Assembly: GCF_001048695.1 (NCBI RefSeq)
Contig: NZ_CVRB01000003.1
Coordinates: 930,001-994,000 of the forward strand
Length of the DNA stretch: 64,000 bases
DNA from: Neobacillus massiliamazoniensis
GTDB taxonomy: Bacteria > Bacillota > Bacilli > Bacillales > Cytobacillaceae
Direction of reading: 5' to 3'
In this document: positions 1 through 7,988 of the stretch, in pieces
Numbering within the stretch: position 1 is the first letter of the stretch
Layout: each line of letters opens with the position of its first letter
The notes under the pieces: model-generated
The model's database searches: none
What the model was told of the DNA's origin: nothing
Seen by the model: only the letters and a program-made list of their open reading frames with translations
Translations under genes and position numbers: made by a program

Positions 1-1691
1 CAAGTACCAAAACCAATTGGTGCAAACAGCGGTGCGATGACATTTCCGATTGCCGCTAAATAGCTGTGATCCATATCTACCTTCAAACCACCTGGTCCCG
101 CATACGATAACAGCCAAATAAACACGGAACCGGCGAAGATGAAGGTACCAGCTTTTCTAACGAAGCCTTTCCCCTTATCCCAAGTGCTCCGCCATAGGGA
201 CTGGAATTGCGGAATACGATATGGCGGGAGTTCAATCACGAATAGCGATGTTTCTGATTTTAGTAAGGTTGAAGAAAAAATCTTTGCCAAGATTAAAGCA
301 ACAACAATTCCAAGAACATACAAACTAAGTACGATCGGAGCCTTATGACCGGCAAAAAACGCTCCAACAAACAATGCATATACTGGCAGACGCGCTGAAC
401 AGGACATTAACGGCGTCAGTAAAATGGTTACAAGGCGTTCTCTTGGTGTTTCAATTGTTCTGGCTGCCATAATACCAGGTACATTGCAACCAAAACCAAT
501 CATCATTGGAATAAAGGCTTTCCCGTTTAAACCAACCGATTCCATAATCCGGTCCATTACCAAAGCAACTCGAGCCATATATCCCGAATCCTCTAATAAT
601 GAAATAAAGAAGAAAAGAATAAAGATTTGCGGTACAAAAACTAGCACACCGCCAACCCCTGCTACTAAACCATTTATAATTAACGCATGAATAAATTCCG
701 AGGCATGGATTGCCGTTAAAATATTTTCAAAGAGAGCTGTAACAGGGCCTGTTAAAAATGCGTCCAAGGCATCTGATATTGGGGTCCCAAGCCAATCAAA
801 TGTCAGTTTAAACATAAAAAACATCAATAACAGGAAAATCGGCATTCCTAGAACTCGATTGGTAACAATGGCGTCAATTTTTTCAGTTAGCGGAATAACC
901 GCATCATTTTTTAGTAAGACATCCGAAATGATTTTTTCAATTACTTCTTTTCGTTTTAAATAAATAAAGCTTGCTAAAGATTTTATGTTGTACTCCTGCT
1001 TTAATGTTAATTCAAGATGTGCACAGATATCATTTAGCTTTTCAGAATCAGCCATCTGAGCTAAATAATTTTTCACATATTCGTTTCCTTCTATATATTG
1101 AATCGCAAGAAAACGTGTAGATTGTTCCGTAATACCGGCTATTATTTCGGTAATTTCCGAAATAGCCGCCTCCACTTCTTGCCCATAATAAACAAGATTC
1201 TTTTTGCTTGGCTGAAGGGATTTTGTCGATATCACATCAACAAGCATATCACAGCCTTTACCACTTCTTGCCACAACAGGAACAACCGGAACTCCAAGTG
1301 TTTCAGAAAACTTTTTCACATCTATTTGGATACCACGTTTATTTGCCACATCAATCATATTTAAACCAATAAGTACTGGCTTTTCATATTCTAGCAATTG
1401 AAGAGTTAAATGCAAATTGCGTTCCAATTGTGAAGCATCCAATATATTAAGTAAACGATCAACCGATTCATTTAAAAAGAATGAAGTAACAACTCCTTCA
1501 TCCTTTGAGAGAGGGTTAAGGGTATAAATTCCCGGCAAATCAATTAATCTACCAATATTATTTTTGAAAACTCCTACTTTCTTTTCAACTGTTACACCGC
1601 TCCAGTTACCAACATACTCATAGGAACCTGTTAGATTATTGAACAATGAAGTCTTTCCAGTATTCGGATTACCGATAAGAGCGATTTCCAT
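1..1691 (-). CDS. feoB: Ferrous iron transport protein B (partial, C-terminus beyond left edge)
   Basis: Inner-membrane Fe(II) importer with an N-terminal cytosolic G domain and a C-terminal gated membrane domain. Reading from the ATG at 1689-1691, the G1 loop GNPNTGKTS is at residues 7-15, followed by the G3 motif DLPG and the G4 motif NMID. Further on, the membrane region contains the segment PMMIGFGCNVPG and later AGSVFIWLLSYAGP. About 563 residues are visible without a frameshift; the usual length is about 650-700, so the end lies outside the window. The start overlaps the feoA stop by one base (TAATG), indicating translational coupling. The Fur-type box upstream of feoA should control both genes. 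Confidence 0.95.
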   Translation of the reverse strand, partial: MEIALIGNPNTGKTSLFNNLTGSYEYVGNWSGVTVEKKVGVFKNNIGRLIDLPGIYTLNPLSKDEGVVTSFFLNESVDRLLNILDASQLERNLHLTLQLLEYEKPVLIGLNMIDVANKRGIQIDVKKFSETLGVPVVPVVARSGKGCDMLVDVISTKSLQPSKKNLVYYGQEVEAAISEITEIIAGITEQSTRFLAIQYIEGNEYVKNYLAQMADSEKLNDICAHLELTLKQEYNIKSLASFIYLKRKEVIEKIISDVLLKNDAVIPLTEKIDAIVTNRVLGMPIFLLLMFFMFKLTFDWLGTPISDALDAFLTGPVTALFENILTAIHASEFIHALIINGLVAGVGGVLVFVPQIFILFFFISLLEDSGYMARVALVMDRIMESVGLNGKAFIPMMIGFGCNVPGIMAARTIETPRERLVTILLTPLMSCSARLPVYALFVGAFFAGHKAPIVLSLYVLGIVVALILAKIFSSTLLKSETSLFVIELPPYRIPQFQSLWRSTWDKGKGFVRKAGTFIFAGSVFIWLLSYAGPGGLKVDMDHSYLAAIGNVIAPLFAPIGFGT

Positions 1692-1915
1692 TATATTTTT
1701 TCCACCTCAATCTGAACTGCTTCTTTACGGCGAATACCAACACACTGTCCACAGGATTCGATCATGACGGGACCACCAAATGGCATCACGCATTTTACAC
1801 ATACTTCAGAGCCTTCTGTAATCCCTAAATCAAGCAACCTTCTTTGCACAAGGTGACCAACATGAGAAATGTCAATTATTTTTCCTTTTCCTCCCGCTTT
1901 CAACAAACCTTGCAT
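1691..1915 (-). CDS. feoA: Ferrous iron transport protein A
   Basis: Small cytosolic SH3-fold partner of FeoB, 74 residues, the normal family length. The core reads GKGKIIDISH followed by RRLLDLGITEGSEV, typical of FeoA. I chose the ATG at 1915 because an AGGGTGA ribosome site (1921-1927) sits about six bases upstream; the in-frame GTG at 1924 would overlap that site. It is the first gene of a feoAB operon and is preceded by a Fur-like palindrome. Confidence 0.9.
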   Translation of the reverse strand: MQGLLKAGGKGKIIDISHVGHLVQRRLLDLGITEGSEVCVKCVMPFGGPVMIESCGQCVGIRRKEAVQIEVEKI

Positions 1916-1942
1916 GAATATCACCCTTTTGTTTATGTTAAT

Positions 1943-1957
1943 TGAGAATGATTCTCT
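1943..1957 (-). promoter_or_regulatory. Fur box upstream of feoAB
   Basis: The 15 bases TGAGAATGATTCTCT form a 7-1-7 inverted repeat matching the Bacillus Fur consensus TGATAATNATTATCA at 12 of 15 positions. It lies about 28 bp before the feoA start, so iron-loaded Fur would repress feoAB. The match is seen directly; regulation is inferred from the known Fur control of feo genes. Confidence 0.8.
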
Positions 1958-2136
1958 TTCTATATTAGTATTCTAACATTAAATCATTGAAAATGTAGTA
2001 TAAATTTTGACAAAACTACGAATTTAAGAAGAATAGTGTCAGTAATGAGGAAATTATACAAGTTGAAGGTCAATAAGTGCACGATAAGGGTATGGAAAGA
2101 GGAATCTGAACACATAAAAGTGGCCTAGGTGCATAG

Positions 2137-2292
2137 AAGATGCCTTCTACGTTCAAGAAAAACGGTCGAAAACAGGAAATCATTCACGTAGACATCTTCT
2201 ACGTTCACGGGAAGCGGTCGAAAACAGGAAATCGTCCACGTAGACACCTTCTAAGTTCACGAATAGAGGTAAAAAACAGGAGATCGTCCACC
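2137..2292. repeat. Tandem array A, 3 x 52 bp
   Basis: Three contiguous copies start at 2137, 2189 and 2241. Each copy carries a short inverted repeat (CGTAGA, five-base loop, TCTACG in the second copy) followed by a conserved GGTCGAAAACAGGAAATCG-like stretch. There is no unique spacer between copies and no convincing ORF. It lies in the 540-bp gap between feoA and thiT, otherwise occupied by an R1 element (2351-2457). Two other arrays with a 51-52 bp period occur at 56.6-57.1 kb. Confidence 0.85.
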
Positions 2293-2350
2293 TAAGAGAA
2301 CAGAATAATTCTAAATATGTGATTTCTATTAACAAAACTATAAATAAAAT

Positions 2351-2457
2351 AGAGGATGTCCCTAAATGATTTGACCTCTAGCGTTTCATTCAATATATAC
2401 AAAGATCAGCTATACATTGTAGATTGAGGTCTTACACTTAGTTTTTGGACATCCTCT
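2351..2457. repeat. Dispersed palindromic element R1, copy 1
   Basis: This 107-bp element is bounded by perfect 11-bp inverted repeats AGAGGATGTCC / GGACATCCTCT. Inside is a second imperfect palindrome around TTGACCTC...GAGGTC and CAATATATAC...CTATACATTG. Related copies lie at 5453-5571 and 61650-61755, with fragments near 19.95 and 28.42 kb. It may also act as a terminator for thiT. Confidence 0.75.
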
Positions 2458-2464
2458 TAGGAGA

Positions 2465-3040
2465 TTAAATCATTTTTTTCGGTGCAGCACTAATCACAAG
2501 AATGACAACAATGGTACTGAGTATAAAACTTGGAAGCATAAACGTTCCATTATAAAGAAGGGAGTAAACCGCTACTGGCTGGCCCTTTGGAGCATAGGAA
2601 CCAAAAAATGCAACTCCTGAAATAAAGTGGCTTATATATCGTAGCGCACTTCCTAAAAAAGTACCGAGAACAACATATGACATCCATTTGCCTTTTTTAT
2701 TTTCATTTACAGCGTTTTTCACTTTAGCAGCAAAGACGCCTGCCAGACCAACTGCAGTAAATGCGAAAAAATAGTCGATAATCCCTTGAACAATGGTATA
2801 AATTTGTGAAAATCCAAGAATAAATTGCAATAATCCTAATAAAAAGCCAGATAATACTCCACCTTTAACTCCCCAACGAAAGGCCATGATAAAAATTGGC
2901 ACCATTGCAATGGAAATGGACCCTCCCTGCGGCCAAATTTTGAATGATAAAATATTGGCGAGGTAATCCAATAAAAACGCTAAAGCTGTAAAGATGGCGA
3001 CCTCAACGATAAACAAGGTGTTACTTTTCTTTTGGTTCAA
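2465..3040 (-). CDS. thiT: Energy-coupling factor thiamine transporter S component
   Basis: Substrate-binding membrane subunit of an ECF thiamine importer; it would use the shared EcfA/A'/T module encoded elsewhere. The 191-residue protein has about six hydrophobic segments, the usual length for ThiT/YuaJ. The family-typical stretch WPQGGSISIAMVPIFIMAFR is near residues 36-55, and a YDYFFAF-like segment follows. The start is TTG at 3040, eight bases after GGGGG (3049-3053). A TPP riboswitch and an intrinsic terminator lie between promoter and start, so thiamine pyrophosphate should shut off expression. Confidence is high because riboswitch and protein agree. Confidence 0.93.
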   Translation of the reverse strand: MNQKKSNTLFIVEVAIFTALAFLLDYLANILSFKIWPQGGSISIAMVPIFIMAFRWGVKGGVLSGFLLGLLQFILGFSQIYTIVQGIIDYFFAFTAVGLAGVFAAKVKNAVNENKKGKWMSYVVLGTFLGSALRYISHFISGVAFFGSYAPKGQPVAVYSLLYNGTFMLPSFILSTIVVILVISAAPKKMI

Positions 3041-3113
3041 AACCGTTTCCCCCTATTTGTTTCTTCTCTAGAAATCGACGAATGCTTCCATGTGAAGCAA
3101 CATAAGCCGAAAA

Positions 3114-3157
3114 ACAAAAAAGCAATACAGAACGCTATAAGGCTGTCTGCATTGCTT
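3114..3157 (-). terminator. Riboswitch expression-platform terminator of thiT
   Basis: On the minus strand AGCAATGCAGA (3146-3156) pairs with TCTGTATTGCT (3121-3131), followed by a T-rich tract. It sits directly downstream of the TPP aptamer and upstream of thiT, the expected place for a transcription-attenuation terminator. Confidence 0.8.
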
Positions 3158-3171
3158 ATCTATCCGGCAAA

Positions 3172-3262
3172 CCACATCCCTACGTTAGCGTTAACTAACA
3201 GGTTCAAAGGGTCAGAACTTATCATCGTTCACTCTCAGCCTTAAAAGCGGCTCCCCTTGTGG
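3172..3262 (-). ncRNA. TPP (THI element) riboswitch
   Basis: The minus strand shows the hallmark segments of the thiamine pyrophosphate aptamer in order: a GGGGAGCC block, GGCTGAGA, ACCCTTTGAACCTG and CGTAGGGA. The closing P1 stem is CCACA...TGTGG. It precedes thiT and is followed by an intrinsic terminator, consistent with ligand-induced premature termination. Confidence 0.95.
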
Positions 3263-3411
3263 AAGTATTCTTTTTGATATCCAAGACCAATATACTATTG
3301 TTTGATTTCTAATACAAGAAGAAGCAACCTCATATTGGGTACATTTTTCGTTTCCCATCTATACAGAGCCTGCATATGCTGTATAAAAAAATGTTTCAGG
3401 AGAAGCGATCT

Positions 3412-3966
3412 ATGTTTACTTTAAAGGTTGATGAAGAAATTAAGCTATACTTATTCCAGCCCCACCATGCTATTGAGCTCTTTCAGCTTGTTGAAAAGAA
3501 TCGTGAGCATTTACGCAGCTGGCTGCCATGGGTAGATGACATGAACTCCCCCAGTCAATTTGAGGCTGTCATTCCTTTGTGGCTGAGACAATTTGCAGAA
3601 AATAATGGAATAACAACCGGCATCCTTTATAAAGGTGAACTTGTTGGTTCTATTGCAATTCAGCAGATAGATTGGCATAACAAATCAACAAGCATCGGTT
3701 ACTATCTCGCAAGAAAAGCCGAAGGTCATGGGGTAATGACACGCTCCGTTAGTGCATTGATAAATTATGCATTTTTCCAATTAGGTTTAAATCGAGTTGA
3801 AATTCGCTGCGGCGAGTATAACAAAAAAAGCCGTGCAATTCCGGAGAGATTAAGATTTGTAAAAGAAGGAAAAATTAGAGATGGTGAGGAATTATATGGG
3901 CGTTTCCATGACATCATCATTTATGGCATACTGGCTCGCGATTGGAAAGGAATGTATTTCAGGTAG
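3412..3966 (+). CDS. GNAT-family N-acetyltransferase, RimJ/RimL (YdaF-like)
   Basis: Probable acetyl-CoA-dependent N-acetyltransferase of the RimJ/RimL branch, which modifies protein N-termini or small molecules; the substrate cannot be read from sequence. It has 184 residues. N-terminal HAIELFQLVEKNREHLRSWL and the later WLPWVD are typical of YdaF-like proteins. The acetyl-CoA region is near GYYLARKAEGHGVMT, and NKKSRAIPERLRF matches the family's C-terminal N-x-x-S-x-x-x-x-E motif. The ATG at 3412 has AGGAG nine bases upstream; the in-frame ATG at 3376 lacks a ribosome site. It is a single gene followed by a terminator. Confidence 0.85.
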   Translation: MFTLKVDEEIKLYLFQPHHAIELFQLVEKNREHLRSWLPWVDDMNSPSQFEAVIPLWLRQFAENNGITTGILYKGELVGSIAIQQIDWHNKSTSIGYYLARKAEGHGVMTRSVSALINYAFFQLGLNRVEIRCGEYNKKSRAIPERLRFVKEGKIRDGEELYGRFHDIIIYGILARDWKGMYFR

Positions 3967-4001
3967 AGCATTTTATCTCCTGGCCTTATACAATCACGTT
4001 C

Positions 4002-4025
4002 ACTGCCTTTTGGCAGTTTTTTTTG
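4002..4025 (+). terminator. Intrinsic terminator after the GNAT gene
   Basis: ACTGCC, four-base loop TTTT, GGCAGT and then a run of T. It lies about 35 bp after the acetyltransferase stop. Confidence 0.85.
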
Positions 4026-4128
4026 TTATGATGAAATGGTTAAAAAAATTTTTACAAAATTTCAATGTATCCTTAAAGTAGAATAGGAAATTAGAGGTTA
4101 TAATGTTAAGAAGAGATTTTTAGTAAGT

Positions 4129-4159
4129 GAGGTGGCGCCTTACAATTGTAAGGCCAGAC
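4129..4159 (+). promoter_or_regulatory. SD - hairpin - start leader of CNNM gene 1
   Basis: The only good Shine-Dalgarno (GAGGTG, 4129-4134) is 25 bases before the ATG at 4160. Between them is the perfect palindrome GCCTTACAATTGTAAGGC (4137-4154). If the palindrome folds as a stem-loop, about seven bases remain between SD and ATG, a normal spacing. The paralogue at 5856 has the same arrangement. Confidence 0.65.
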
Positions 4160-5467
4160 ATGCTTTGGATGAACGTATTCAGTATTATTATTTTAATTGC
4201 CTTTACCGCATTTTTTGTTGCATCTGAATTTGCCATGGTAAAGGTTCGTACAACAAGGATTGATCAATTAATTTTAGAAGGGAACAAGAAAGCAGAAGCA
4301 GCGAAAAAGATGTTGGCTAATTTAGATGGCTACCTGTCCGCTACTCAGGTTGGGATTACAATTACATCCTTAATTCTCGGATGGAAGGGAGAGCCGACCA
4401 TTCGGCAGATGCTAGACCCTATTTTTGCAAGACTGCACTTGCCGATATCGCTTGAACAAATTCTTTCCTTTATTATTGCTTTCCTTATCATTACTTTTTT
4501 TAATGTAGTAATTGGAGAATTAGCTCCAAAAACAATTGCCATTCAAAAGGCGGAGGAAATCCTGTTAAATTTTGCACCCGCCCTCCATTTGTTTTATACA
4601 GTGATGTACCCGTTCATTTGGGCTCTGAATCGTTCAGCACGTTTTGTAACCGGCCTTTTCGGTTATAAGCCCGTTTCAGATAATGAGATGGTTATGTCTG
4701 AGGAGGAACTGAGGATGATTCTTTCCCAAAGCTATGAGAGTGGCGAAATAAATCAATCAGAGTATAGCTATGTCAATCGAATTTTTGAATTTGATAACCG
4801 TGTAGCTAAGGAAATTATGGTACCACGTACAGAAGTTATCACGCTTTCAAAAGAGGCAACGATGGACGAGATCATCGAAACCGTGCAAGAAGAAAAATAT
4901 ACCCGCTATCCAGTAATTGATGGTGACAAAGACAATATTTTAGGGATTGTCAATATTAAAGAAGTTTTAACGGATTGTATTCAACAGAAATGCAGTGGAG
5001 AAAATCTGCTTAAATCTTATATTAAACCAGTGATCCATGTCATTGAAACCATTCCAATCCAAGAATTATTGGTAAAGCTCCAAAAAAATCGGTCCCATAT
5101 GGCAATATTATCGGACGAATACGGTGGAACGGCAGGAATTGTAACCGTGGAGGATATTCTAGAAGAAATTGTTGGTGAAATTCGTGATGAATTTGATCTT
5201 GATGAATTGCCACTTATTCAGAAAAAAGCCGAAGGTCATTATATCTTAGATGGAAAGGTCCTGATTGGGGAAGTAAATGATCTTTTAGGAACATCTCTTG
5301 AATTGGAAGACGTAGATACAATTGCCGGATGGTTTTTAACACAAAAATTTGATGTACATACAGGAGATACAATTGAACAAGAAGGGTATATTTTTAAAAT
5401 AAATGAAATCGAAGGACATCATATCCTCTACATTGATGTCCAAAAAAAGGAAAAGGATGTCCTATAA
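4160..5467 (+). CDS. CNNM/CorC-type (HlyC/CorC family) membrane protein, paralogue 1
   Basis: Membrane protein of the CNNM/CorC family (DUF21 + CBS pair + CorC_HlyC domain), implicated in Mg2+ export or divalent-metal homeostasis. In order: DUF21 membrane domain with about four hydrophobic segments (roughly residues 1-195, starting FFVASEFAMVKVRTTRIDQL), two CBS domains (about 205-330, including MVPRTEV, YTRYPVIDGD and DEYGGTAGIVTVEDILEE), and a C-terminal CorC_HlyC domain (about 345-430). It has 435 residues. The ATG at 4160 is preferred over an upstream GTG at 4127, which has no ribosome site; ATG 4169 is possible. The last five codons lie inside an R1 repeat, which supplies the stop. Confidence 0.9.
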   Translation: MLWMNVFSIIILIAFTAFFVASEFAMVKVRTTRIDQLILEGNKKAEAAKKMLANLDGYLSATQVGITITSLILGWKGEPTIRQMLDPIFARLHLPISLEQILSFIIAFLIITFFNVVIGELAPKTIAIQKAEEILLNFAPALHLFYTVMYPFIWALNRSARFVTGLFGYKPVSDNEMVMSEEELRMILSQSYESGEINQSEYSYVNRIFEFDNRVAKEIMVPRTEVITLSKEATMDEIIETVQEEKYTRYPVIDGDKDNILGIVNIKEVLTDCIQQKCSGENLLKSYIKPVIHVIETIPIQELLVKLQKNRSHMAILSDEYGGTAGIVTVEDILEEIVGEIRDEFDLDELPLIQKKAEGHYILDGKVLIGEVNDLLGTSLELEDVDTIAGWFLTQKFDVHTGDTIEQEGYIFKINEIEGHHILYIDVQKKEKDVL

Positions 5468-5571
5468 CAATGTGTCAGATTTCTCAACCTCAATATATTG
5501 CTGAACTTTCATAATTAGCGACAATATATCGAATGTTGAATGAGAGATCAGACCCTTTTGGGCATCCTCTT
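5453..5571. repeat. Dispersed palindromic element R1, copy 2 (overlaps a CDS end)
   Basis: Bounded by AAGGATGTCC (5453-5462) and GGGCATCCTCTT (5560-5571), with internal GTCAGA...TCAGAC and CAATATATTG...CAATATATCG arms. It has the same architecture as copies at 2351 and 61650. The left 15 bases encode the C-terminal KDVL and stop of the preceding CNNM gene. It fills part of the 388-bp gap between the two CNNM genes; the remainder is AT-rich with no ORF recognised. Confidence 0.75.
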
Positions 5572-5810
5572 CATATTGTCTAATTTTACGAATATTCCAC
5601 CTTTTTATCATATAAACCATTCATCTTCCATAAAATGTAGTGTGAAAATGGATACGTTTGACTGCAGAGTTTTAATTCTCTATAATTATTGTTAATATTT
5701 ATAAATTGTTGAGGTGGTTTAGTGGGGCTACCAGACTGGTAATGAATTAGAAATAAAGTCATTTAAATTACAAGAATTCTATTTTATAAGTAAATTTTTT
5801 TATCATACCG

Positions 5811-5855
5811 GGAGGTGACACCTTACTCGTCTAATAACGAGATAAGGAAACTTAT
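5811..5855 (+). promoter_or_regulatory. SD - hairpin - start leader of CNNM gene 2
   Basis: GGAGGTGA (5811-5818) is 37 bases before the TTG start at 5856. The interval holds a stem-loop (5821-5847): CCTTA/TAAGG outer stem, one bulged base, CTCGT/ACGAG inner stem, loop CTAATA. Looping it out leaves about ten bases between SD and TTG. The outer CCTTA/TAAGG is shared with the leader of paralogue 1, while the inner stem and loop differ. Confidence 0.65.
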
Positions 5856-7208
5856 TTGGACATATTTAACGTGGTGACTATAGCCATTTTGATTGCTTTA
5901 ACTGGTTTTTTTGTTGCTTCAGAATTTGCGATTGTCAAAATTCGCAGTTCAAGAATTGATCAGTTAATCGAAGAAGGAAGTTCGAGTGCTATTTCAGTCA
6001 AAAAGGTTATTTCGAATCTGGATGAATATTTATCTGCCTGTCAGCTGGGAATTACCATTACAGCCCTTGGTTTAGGTTGGTTAGGGGAATCGACATTTGA
6101 AAGGCTGCTTCGTCCACTTTTCATCGGATTGCACATCCCTGAAAGTATTACCCAGATATTATCTATTGGTTGTGCATTTGCTGCCATTACCTTTTTACAC
6201 GTTGTAGTTGGAGAGCTTGCACCAAAAACACTTGCTATCCAGAAAGCGGAAGCCATTGCCCTTGTGATGTCCCGACCGCTAATCCTTTTTTATAAGATTA
6301 TGTACCCTATTATTTGGGTTCTTAATGGGTCAGCGCGTGTTACAGCAAGATTCTTTGGGGTAAAACCGGTTTTGGAAAATGAAATAGCCCATACTGAGGA
6401 TGAACTTCGAATTATCCTATCTGAAAGCTATAGAAGTGGTGAAATTAACCAATCTGAGTTTAAGTATGTAAATAAAATTTTTGAGTTTGATAATCGAATT
6501 GCAAAAGAAGTCATGGTACCAAGAACCGAAATGGTGTCCTTGTCCAAGGATGATACATTAGAAACCTTTCTACAAGTTTTACGTGAAGAAAAGTTCACAA
6601 GGTACCCTATTATAGATGGTGACAAAGACCATATCATTGGTCTCGTTAATATAAAAGAAGTGATGACCGATTTAATCGGCAATGAAAACCTTTCAACTAA
6701 GACTCTAGAAAACTATACTAGACCCATTATAAGAGTTATAGAAACGATTCCCATCCATGATTTGCTTGTAAAAATGCAAAAAGATCAGGTTCACATGGCG
6801 TTACTTATGGATGAATATGGTGGGACATCCGGCCTTGTTACTGCTGAAGATATTCTAGAGGAAATTGTTGGGGAAATTCGTGATGAATTTGATATGGATG
6901 AAATCCCGATGATTCGTAAAATTAAGGATAACCACTACATTATTGATGCCAAAGTTTTAGTCAGTGAAGTCAACGATTTGCTTGACATTGTAATTAATGA
7001 TGAAGATGTTGATACTATTGGCGGATGGTTCCTAACTGAAAACTATGAGGCGAAGGAAGGCGACCTTCTTCATTACGAAAACTTCACCTTTAAAATCCTT
7101 GACATGGAAGAGCATCATATTAAATATATCGAAGTAACGAAAAATGCTACGAATGGCGAGGCCATTATTCAGCAGATTGCCATAACAAAATCAGAAGTTC
7201 TATCATAA
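5856..7208 (+). CDS. CNNM/CorC-type (HlyC/CorC family) membrane protein, paralogue 2
   Basis: Second copy of the CNNM/CorC family, 450 residues, clearly a tandem paralogue of the 4160 gene: both share FFVASEFA, a VVGELAPKT segment, ESYRSGEINQSE-type linker and DEYGGTSGLVTAEDILEE in the second CBS domain. Domain order is DUF21 membrane domain (about 1-200), CBS pair (about 215-335), CorC_HlyC domain (about 350-435). The start is TTG at 5856, where similarity with the paralogue begins (MDIFNVV against MNVFSII). The C-terminus is about 15 residues longer than paralogue 1, whose end was replaced by a repeat. The role is probably divalent-cation export or homeostasis; substrate unknown. Confidence 0.9.
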   Translation: MDIFNVVTIAILIALTGFFVASEFAIVKIRSSRIDQLIEEGSSSAISVKKVISNLDEYLSACQLGITITALGLGWLGESTFERLLRPLFIGLHIPESITQILSIGCAFAAITFLHVVVGELAPKTLAIQKAEAIALVMSRPLILFYKIMYPIIWVLNGSARVTARFFGVKPVLENEIAHTEDELRIILSESYRSGEINQSEFKYVNKIFEFDNRIAKEVMVPRTEMVSLSKDDTLETFLQVLREEKFTRYPIIDGDKDHIIGLVNIKEVMTDLIGNENLSTKTLENYTRPIIRVIETIPIHDLLVKMQKDQVHMALLMDEYGGTSGLVTAEDILEEIVGEIRDEFDMDEIPMIRKIKDNHYIIDAKVLVSEVNDLLDIVINDEDVDTIGGWFLTENYEAKEGDLLHYENFTFKILDMEEHHIKYIEVTKNATNGEAIIQQIAITKSEVLS

Positions 7209-7216
7209 ACTAAGAA

Positions 7217-7290
7217 AAGCTCAAGGCCCCTAGCGACAAATGGACTTCGCTAGGGGCCTTGAGCTTGACAATTCTCGAAGTTGAATTTAC
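7217..7290. repeat. Long hairpin with R3-family tail
   Basis: A perfect 20-bp stem (7217-7236 with 7247-7266, ten-base loop) carries GGCCCCTAGCGA / TCGCTAGGGGCC. It is followed by TGACAATTCTCGAAGTTGAA, the tail shared by the R3 repeats at 50.8, 51.5 and 56.5 kb. It directly follows the CNNM2 stop and may stabilise or terminate the transcript. Confidence 0.7.
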
Positions 7291-7306
7291 TTTCTTTTTA
7301 TAAAAG

Positions 7307-7332
7307 CAGACCCTAACCGGTCTGTTTTTTTT
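7307..7332 (+). terminator. Intrinsic terminator after CNNM gene 2
   Basis: CAGACC, loop CTAACC, GGTCTG and eight T residues. Confidence 0.8.
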
Positions 7333-7369
7333 CCATCATAAAAAAAATTTATTGTATTTTCGTCCCCTT

Positions 7370-7666
7370 TCATTTCGTTCTTAATAACATTATTTCCTCT
7401 TCGGCTTTTGCTAGCTTAACTAAGTGGGTATCAAGACGACGGTTGATATGTTGAATTTCATTTCTTTGTGTTTCTTCAATACGCTCAAGGGCGTCTTTAA
7501 TATCAGACAAATCAATTTGATTGACAGCAACCCTATGTTCAATGCTATCTACTTTGACTAATCCCGAAAGTCTTCCTTCAATATTTTCTAAAGTTTTATT
7601 TAATTCTTGAATTAGAGTTTTGATATCATTAACATTTTCGGATAATTTCTCAAGTTTTTGTTCCAT
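7370..7666 (-). CDS. Small coiled-coil protein, function unknown
   Basis: A 98-residue, highly charged, mostly helical protein without signal peptide or membrane segment. Heptad-like spacing of L/I/V runs over most of its length (EQKLEKLSENVNDIKTLIQE through HLVKLAKAEEEIMLL), so a coiled coil is likely. I do not recognise a family. The ATG at 7666 has AGGGTG (7675-7680) eight bases upstream; the in-frame TTG at 7672 is too close to that site. It is a monocistronic gene between CNNM2 and the response regulator. Confidence 0.7.
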   Translation of the reverse strand: MEQKLEKLSENVNDIKTLIQELNKTLENIEGRLSGLVKVDSIEHRVAVNQIDLSDIKDALERIEETQRNEIQHINRRLDTHLVKLAKAEEEIMLLRTK

Positions 7667-7944
7667 CGTCAAAACACCCTTTCGTTTTTCTCTTTATTTT
7701 AGATTTTAGCATTACTAGCACATTAAATATGTTACAAAATAAGCAACAACGGGGAATTGATCTTATAAATATATGAGAATTTTTTAGCAATAATATAAGC
7801 ATTTTTTTATTCAATTATAATTGACCGTTATCAGATAACATGTTCATAGGAAATTCCTCTTAAATGTTATACCTTTGATATAAACTTTCTATTCTTAAGT
7901 TAATAAAAAATTATACCATTATTTGAAAAGTCTAAAATGATGAA

Positions 7945-7980
7945 AAAGGTATCCTTCAATTTTTTCAAGGATACCTTTCT
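7945..7980 (-). terminator. Intrinsic terminator after the response regulator
   Basis: AAAGGTATCCTT and AAGGATACCTTT form the stem around an AT-rich loop; poly-T follows in the minus direction. The 316-bp gap 7673-7988 is otherwise AT-rich with no ORF recognised. Confidence 0.75.
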
Positions 7981-7988
7981 TTCATATA

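Noticed and set aside
3032..3244. 70-codon ORF opposite the thiT leader
   Set aside because: It crosses the TPP riboswitch and its terminator, which fully explain this sequence.
4127..4159. Upstream GTG start for CNNM gene 1
   Set aside because: It has no ribosome site, would translate through the palindrome, and adds residues with no counterpart in the paralogue.
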